From positions 310,001 through 374,000 of the forward strand of contig PGYB01000005.1 in assembly GCA_002839445.1 (NCBI GenBank): a DNA stretch of 64,000 nt, given 5' to 3'. A model generated the notes under the pieces. The model was given only the letters and a program-made list of their open reading frames with translations. It had not been told where the DNA came from and searched no databases. This stretch comes from Candidatus Riflebacteria bacterium HGW-Riflebacteria-1. GTDB taxonomy: Bacteria > Muiribacteriota > Ozemobacteria > Ozemobacterales > Ozemobacteraceae. This document shows, piece by piece, positions 59,215-64,000 of this stretch (its first letter is position 1; the number at the start of each line of letters is the position of its first letter). Made by a program: the position numbers and the translations under genes.

Positions 59215-62148
59215 TTGAAGGCCATAGGACGAACAGACCGGTTTACACTTCTGCTCACTGGTTTTATCGTTCTTGTCATCCCTCTCTGGTTCTTTAACAG
59301 TCTGCTGAAAACTTCTCTGCAAAGAGCGCGCGAGTCTTCGCTTGGACAGCTGCGCGAGGGTCTGCTGCAGACGGCTGAGCAGGTCAGGCGTGCCATGACA
59401 CCTGCAGAATACGTTAAAGAGGTGGTGCAAGAGGTTCACCGCGAGGTTTTGCCGCGGTTTACTCCGGATCTCATCAAAATGCAGCCAGACCTGGATTTTG
59501 GTAAAGATGACTTCGACTCTGATCTTCCGTTAAAGCTTTTGCGCGCGTTGCAGAAACGCGGTCTTGATGCAATTCTCGTGCATGTTAACACTCCAGAATT
59601 TGAGGAATCCAGATCCTGGTATTCAGATGAACTCGCCAGACAATGCGAAGAACGCGAATTTCTCGACATGGATCTGACATTCATGAATTACTCTATTGCC
59701 TCAAATCTTTACCAGCAGCTTTATCAGAGGGTTTGGCCCCGTTCTATAGCGAATTTTCCTGCATACGTCGGCAGGGCATTTCAGATTCAAAGATACAAAT
59801 ATACGTATGCTTATCTCAGCAGATTTTCTGAAATGTTCGGTGCTCACGACAGGGTTATTGAGGTCTTTACTGACTACTTCGGTCAGCAGTCTGTTTTCTG
59901 TTACTCTTATTGCGCCATCAGCGCGGTAACTCTCCATGGCGCCTATACCGTTGTTATTCCGCAGAAGTCAGTACGGCCGGCAGCAATACTTGACCGCGCT
60001 CTCGCTGACAACCGACCGGGCTTCAAGATTTCATCAGTCAGATCTGGCGATGATGCATCAGGATTTATAAACACCAGCGACGGAGTTGATTATTATTTGA
60101 AGGCGCCTTCAGAGTTCTGGAGCCATTTTCAGTTTGCTGGCAATGCAAATCTGTCAGCGGGAAAGGGCAGAAATGCCAGTTTGACTATCAGAATTTCCGG
60201 CCAGTATCAGCCTGTGATCAAGGCTCTTGCGGCTAAATACCTTTTGTTCAGACTTGCTTCGGCTATAATCCTGATATTTTATTCCGCCTTTGCCTTCCAT
60301 TTCTGGCTTTTTGGCTTCAGTCTGCAATTATCGTCAAGACGCAAGCTGGCAATTATTCTTGGCCTGATTGTCATTTTGCCTATCATTGGTGTTGGAGCTC
60401 TGACATTTCTTTCTCTTCAGGCTTCAGAACGTGTTTTTGAAAGTCATCTGGTGCAGCAGACCGTAAACCGTGTTCGCGAGGTAGAGCTGCTCAATGAAGA
60501 GAACCTGCTGCGCCAGATGGCTGCCGGGTTGGAAGTCAAGCGGCGTCTTGAAGCAGATGCATCTGATGAAAAATATCTGTTTAAAATTCTCAAGCGCCCG
60601 GGCGACGATCTTAAATGGTTTACAAACTGGACTGCAGCGATGGTTGAGGCGCATGAGGATGGTCGCATTGACAATTACAGCGGGTTCATGCTGGCTGCAT
60701 CTCCCAACCGGGTTATCGACAGTCTGGTTGACAAATATCTTGATAGTCTTGCTCTGCTTAAGATAACCAGAAAGTCAAATTTCTCGCGAACCATGACCCT
60801 GGGTATGATGGAAAACTACATTACTCCAGAACAGGAAGAGGCCTGGGTTGTGCATGAAAGCACGGTTCAACGTGAAATTACCCACTCAGCAGCCACCGGC
60901 AAGGCCATATTGTTGGTGGTAAGAGATACAAAGGGCAGATATCGTCTTCTCTATCATCGCGTTTTAAACAGTGATGAACATGTTTACCGCTATTTGAGCC
61001 GAAAAGCCAACAATGATCCGGCATGGTTTTTCAGACGCGGTCGATATGGCGATGTTGCCTTCGCAGTCAGACTTTACAAGGGAACAGATCTTCTTATGTT
61101 CGCCTGGCCGGTTGATGCTCTGACTTCGCCTGAGATGATTGCCAACTTTGCTAGAGCCTTATCGACCAGAGATTCTGGGTATAGCGTTGTTCGTAGCAGT
61201 AATGATTTTGAAGTCAGAGCCTGGCGTTATAAAAAGGGTGAAAGCGCGATTATATCGGCAGTCGGCAGGAGTAACAGCAGTAATTTTGCTCTGGTCGGAC
61301 TGGCGGCGGATATGTTGTTCCCGGTTCTTCTCGGCTATGCTGTTCTTCTTTTATATTTCATTACTTCCATTATTGCTGAATTCATAAATGGCCCGGTCAG
61401 GATCATAAATAAAGGTGTTGACGCCTTGAATAATGAAAACTATGGCGTGATGATCGCCAATTTCTCAGAAGATGAATTCGCCAAAGTTACCCGGGCTTTC
61501 AACGAAATGTCGAATGCGCTGAAACAGCGGGAAATGATCAAGCGCTATGTTTCCGGTGCGCTGATAAGGCAGGTGCAGACTGCCAGCACAGAAGCCATTT
61601 CCAACGAGGGCAGAATGGTAAAGATTGTGGTTCTGGCCTCAGATATCAGAGGTTTTACCAGCATCAGCGAAAAGTATTCGCCGGCTGAAGTCGTTGACAT
61701 GCTTAATTCATACTTTACCAGCATGGAAGAAGCCATTACCTTGTATGGTGGCACTATTGACAAATACATTGGCGATGCGGTTATGGCTGTTTTTTACGAC
61801 GATCCGACTTTGGAAAACAGCGTAACCAGGGCGTGCCGTGCCGCTTTCTGCATGCGGCAGAAACTGGCGCAACTTAACGCAGAGCGCCGACGCCAGGGCT
61901 TGTTTCCCATAGAAAATGGTATCGGAATCGATTCAGGCATGGCCATTTCAGGCAGCATAGGCAGCGAAAACGGTAGAAAAGATTTTACCGTAACCGGAAA
62001 AGTCATTGAGCAGGCAGCTGAACTTGAGGCTCTCACGAGCCAGTCTGAAAGCAAAATTCTTCTTAGCCTCAATGCTGCTCAGGAAGCTGGATCGAATGTA
62101 ACCTGCCGTGATTTTAATGCCACTGCTCTGGAGTTACTGCATGTCTGA
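59215..62148 (+). CDS. Double-ectodomain HAMP class III adenylate/guanylate cyclase
   Basis: The 977-residue protein has the same membrane plan as the SpoIIE array genes: TM1 (about 9-30), ectodomain 1, TM2-TM3 (about 340-362 and 378-400), ectodomain 2, TM4 (about 695-722) and HAMP (about 722-775). It ends in a class III cyclase domain (about 800-965). Metal Asp residues lie in LASDIRGFTSI and in KYIGDAVMAVF; the purine-binding Lys is DKYIGD and the later block IGSENGRKDFTVTGKVI is typical. The motifs favour adenylate cyclase. TTG start with an AGG-type site. The next gene overlaps it by 8 nt. Confidence 0.88.
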   Translation: MKAIGRTDRFTLLLTGFIVLVIPLWFFNSLLKTSLQRARESSLGQLREGLLQTAEQVRRAMTPAEYVKEVVQEVHREVLPRFTPDLIKMQPDLDFGKDDFDSDLPLKLLRALQKRGLDAILVHVNTPEFEESRSWYSDELARQCEEREFLDMDLTFMNYSIASNLYQQLYQRVWPRSIANFPAYVGRAFQIQRYKYTYAYLSRFSEMFGAHDRVIEVFTDYFGQQSVFCYSYCAISAVTLHGAYTVVIPQKSVRPAAILDRALADNRPGFKISSVRSGDDASGFINTSDGVDYYLKAPSEFWSHFQFAGNANLSAGKGRNASLTIRISGQYQPVIKALAAKYLLFRLASAIILIFYSAFAFHFWLFGFSLQLSSRRKLAIILGLIVILPIIGVGALTFLSLQASERVFESHLVQQTVNRVREVELLNEENLLRQMAAGLEVKRRLEADASDEKYLFKILKRPGDDLKWFTNWTAAMVEAHEDGRIDNYSGFMLAASPNRVIDSLVDKYLDSLALLKITRKSNFSRTMTLGMMENYITPEQEEAWVVHESTVQREITHSAATGKAILLVVRDTKGRYRLLYHRVLNSDEHVYRYLSRKANNDPAWFFRRGRYGDVAFAVRLYKGTDLLMFAWPVDALTSPEMIANFARALSTRDSGYSVVRSSNDFEVRAWRYKKGESAIISAVGRSNSSNFALVGLAADMLFPVLLGYAVLLLYFITSIIAEFINGPVRIINKGVDALNNENYGVMIANFSEDEFAKVTRAFNEMSNALKQREMIKRYVSGALIRQVQTASTEAISNEGRMVKIVVLASDIRGFTSISEKYSPAEVVDMLNSYFTSMEEAITLYGGTIDKYIGDAVMAVFYDDPTLENSVTRACRAAFCMRQKLAQLNAERRRQGLFPIENGIGIDSGMAISGSIGSENGRKDFTVTGKVIEQAAELEALTSQSESKILLSLNAAQEAGSNVTCRDFNATALELLHV

Positions 62149-64000
62149 GAACGTCAGAGCTTTGATCAGAGAAAAAGTCACCATTCCTGGCACCAGAATC
62201 TTTCTGGCATGGTTGCTGCTCGTTGTCATACCCGTTGTTATGTCGTTTGCCGCCCTCAATTATTTTCTTAAGGAATACGCATACTTTTCCGAAGAAGGTA
62301 AACTGGCTGAAGCCTATAACCAGCTTGAACTTTACAAGAATTCTCTGGTAGTGGAAAACTTTCTTACCAGCCGCCTGCCTTATCTTGAACGCTTACAGAC
62401 AACCGCTTCTCAGCCCGCAAATCTTGCGGCGCTCAAAGAAAAAATAGACCTTGCTGTTGGTGGCAACACCCTTCTCTGCCTGTTTTTTGACCAGCAAAGT
62501 CAGCGGGTAGTCGCCATGCCTGACCGCCAGATTGATTTGCCGGGTGGCACCTTGCCGCCGGCAGCTTTGTTTAAACGACAGCTGCGGTTTTTGTATCAGC
62601 AGGGCCATACCAGATTGCCCACGATGACTCCGGCTGAAACTACAGCGCATGAAGCTGAGCAGCGGCGCATTGCACTTTCGAATCAGCAGCTGTTTAAAAC
62701 ACTCTCTCCCGTTACACTGCAGACAAACAGGGTGGTAAAGAACTTTTCGGCCCAGTATGGCGGCGATCTCTACTTCATCTATTTTGCGTTTAAGAATCCT
62801 TCTGCCAGCCCCGAAGGCTGTCTGGCGATTATCAGGGGGCAGGAGTTTTCGACAGAATTCATGTTAAAAACATTGCTGCCACAATTTCCGCTTTGCCGGG
62901 TCGTTGCACGCGAACTTGATATCGTCAAAATCGATACTGACCCGGAATTACTGCATGGCGGGGCTAAACGCCGCAAAGACCGCATACTGATTACAGTCGC
63001 TGCAGATCAACGATTCATCAGACATGTGCTGCATGACGGCGGAATGATACTTAAGAATAACACTGATCGAAATGTGCCATTTCTTCAGTATCACCTGCCT
63101 TTGTCGAGCTTTCAACATCAGTTCGCCAGCGTCGAGAGAGGTCTTGTTGCATTAGCGGCACTGTTGTTGGGCATTTCCGGACTGTATTGCTTCCGGGCCT
63201 GTCTGTTTGGTGTCAGTTTCACCGGTAGTTTTAAAAAGAGAATAATGCTTACTACTCTGGTTGCGGCAATTTTTCCGTTTTCCTTTTTTGCTGCGAGCTT
63301 CTATCTTCATCTGCAATATGGTGAATTCCTGGGAAAAATTAACCTGATGCAACACGTCAATACCCGTCTGGCGTTTATGAATAATGAACTTGACCAGTAT
63401 TTTGCCAATCTCGAAAGCGCTCTCGTCTTATTGCTGCAGCAGATCGACAAAAATAATTATCAGAACGAAGAAGCAGTGCAAAAGATTTTTGCTGAAATTG
63501 GCGAGCAGATGCCGATATCAAAGATTTTTCTGCAGAGGCTTGATGGCCTGACTTCCAGAGAATTTGCGGGTCGCTTTTTCGGACAAAGAAAAGACACGAA
63601 TGCTGCCATTGAGAACTTTTTTCCCTTGCGAACCCTGCAGCTTCTTAAAGAAGAAGAGCCCGTTGAAAGAGCCAGGCAGGATATTCTGAAGGTTCCCGGA
63701 GATACCATAAAAATTTCGCTGGTTGGCAAGTCTCTTGTTTCGAATGGCGCATTTTATATTCTTGACCAGGCAAAGTTTCCGGTCTGGCTCGCCAATTTCA
63801 AGATAATCGACAAAGACGTCCGTGGCCGGCATTCTGTGCTTGGACTTGCTTTTACCAGACTGGAAGCCCCCTCGCTCCTTGCTGATTTTCTCAAGAAGAG
63901 CCGGTTTTCGGCATCTGGATTTCAGGAAGATTACGGAAATTACAGAATCAGGTATGCATTTTTCCCTGTCGAAAATACCGGTCCACGGCAGATATGGCAA
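62141..64000 (+). CDS. Double-ectodomain membrane sensor, truncated by window end
   Basis: An uninterrupted frame of 620 codons runs from the ATG at 62141 to the last base. It begins MSENVRALIREKVTIPGTR, then TM1 (about 20-42), ectodomain 1 to about 330, TM2 (about 333-355) and TM3 (about 368-390), and the start of ectodomain 2. This matches the plan of the SpoIIE array and the cyclase gene just upstream, so a TM4, HAMP and an effector domain are expected beyond the window. The effector type cannot be known from here. The start overlaps the cyclase gene's end by 8 nt, so the two are co-translated. Confidence 0.8.
   Translation, partial: MSENVRALIREKVTIPGTRIFLAWLLLVVIPVVMSFAALNYFLKEYAYFSEEGKLAEAYNQLELYKNSLVVENFLTSRLPYLERLQTTASQPANLAALKEKIDLAVGGNTLLCLFFDQQSQRVVAMPDRQIDLPGGTLPPAALFKRQLRFLYQQGHTRLPTMTPAETTAHEAEQRRIALSNQQLFKTLSPVTLQTNRVVKNFSAQYGGDLYFIYFAFKNPSASPEGCLAIIRGQEFSTEFMLKTLLPQFPLCRVVARELDIVKIDTDPELLHGGAKRRKDRILITVAADQRFIRHVLHDGGMILKNNTDRNVPFLQYHLPLSSFQHQFASVERGLVALAALLLGISGLYCFRACLFGVSFTGSFKKRIMLTTLVAAIFPFSFFAASFYLHLQYGEFLGKINLMQHVNTRLAFMNNELDQYFANLESALVLLLQQIDKNNYQNEEAVQKIFAEIGEQMPISKIFLQRLDGLTSREFAGRFFGQRKDTNAAIENFFPLRTLQLLKEEEPVERARQDILKVPGDTIKISLVGKSLVSNGAFYILDQAKFPVWLANFKIIDKDVRGRHSVLGLAFTRLEAPSLLADFLKKSRFSASGFQEDYGNYRIRYAFFPVENTGPRQIWQ

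Noticed and set aside
58906..59439. 177-codon minus-strand ORF ending at the micro-ORF stop
   Set aside because: It crosses a perfect promoter and the start of the divergent cyclase gene and has no protein-like pattern; only the last 18 codons carry a ribosome site and are kept.
1..64000. tRNA and rRNA genes
   Set aside because: All intergenic gaps were read for T-loop (GTTCGAATC-type) and rRNA-like sequence; none was found.

Overview
The window (about 48-50% GC, gene-dense) looks like chromosome of a diderm (Gram-negative-type) bacterium from a poorly cultivated lineage. The diderm evidence is an LptF/LptG-family permease, a TolB-like propeller, and two outer-membrane beta-barrels that carry an N-terminal S-layer-homology (SLH) domain, as in OmpM/SomA/Slp-type porins, and end in Phe. 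SLH porins, many giant SpoIIE/HAMP sensors and TPR/HEAT scaffolds together would fit the Riflebacteria/Wallbacteria neighbourhood. That placement is an inference from gene content, not a test. No tRNA, rRNA, CRISPR array or prophage was found.

Layout: 0.3-10.7 kb is a long co-directional housekeeping/signalling run: lptG-like permease, argS, a zinc-ribbon TPR protein, a partner-switch pair (RsbW-like kinase/anti-sigma and STAS antagonist), tmk, a GAF-GAF-GGDEF cyclase, a YaaR-like protein and rapZ. 10.9-15.6 kb holds two paralogous SLH porins, each with its own consensus promoter, a conserved leader of about 275 nt and a strong terminator. 15.6-18.1 kb is a patch of small accessory genes and decay: frameshifted DUF4160, DUF2442, a GxxExxY gene between inverted repeats, an exported protein and a frameshifted antitoxin. 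18.1-25.3 kb carries a WecA-like/TagA fusion, TolB-like protein, RqcH/NFACT, MITE-like elements, an exported protein and an IscR-type Rrf2 regulator. 25.4-30.4 kb is a three-gene unit: DnaB-like helicase, TPR, HEAT. 30.4-31.7 kb is non-coding and full of decayed repeats. 31.7-42.2 kb contains the minus-strand HEAT-ftsH-wecB unit, a group of small enzymes (MBL, DUF120-like, GNAT), a Lys-rich exported protein, rph-rdgB, a CheW-like protein and a rubredoxin.

42.4-54.1 kb is the most distinctive region. Four overlapping genes of about 2.9 kb form an A-B-A'-B' array. All share the layout TM, ectodomain 1, TM-TM, ectodomain 2, TM, HAMP, SpoIIE/PP2C. The A members keep all phosphatase metal ligands, while the B members have lost the Asp of the YTDG motif. 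At 59.2-64.0 kb two more genes have the same membrane layout. One carries a class III nucleotidyl cyclase in place of the phosphatase; the other runs off the window end before its effector. Functionally the window points to partner-switch control (SpoIIE phosphatases, RsbW-like and STAS proteins) alongside c-di-GMP and cyclic-nucleotide signalling.

Between these blocks (54.2-59.2 kb) lie a Uma2 nuclease gene and a heterodimeric ABC exporter. Upstream of the exporter, on the same strand, are a perfect TTGACA-17-TATAAT promoter, an 18-codon peptide gene with an AGGAGG ribosome site, and a 14-bp hairpin that can alternatively pair with the peptide's own codons. This looks like a ribosome-dependent attenuator similar in plan to the B. 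subtilis bmrB-bmrCD leader.
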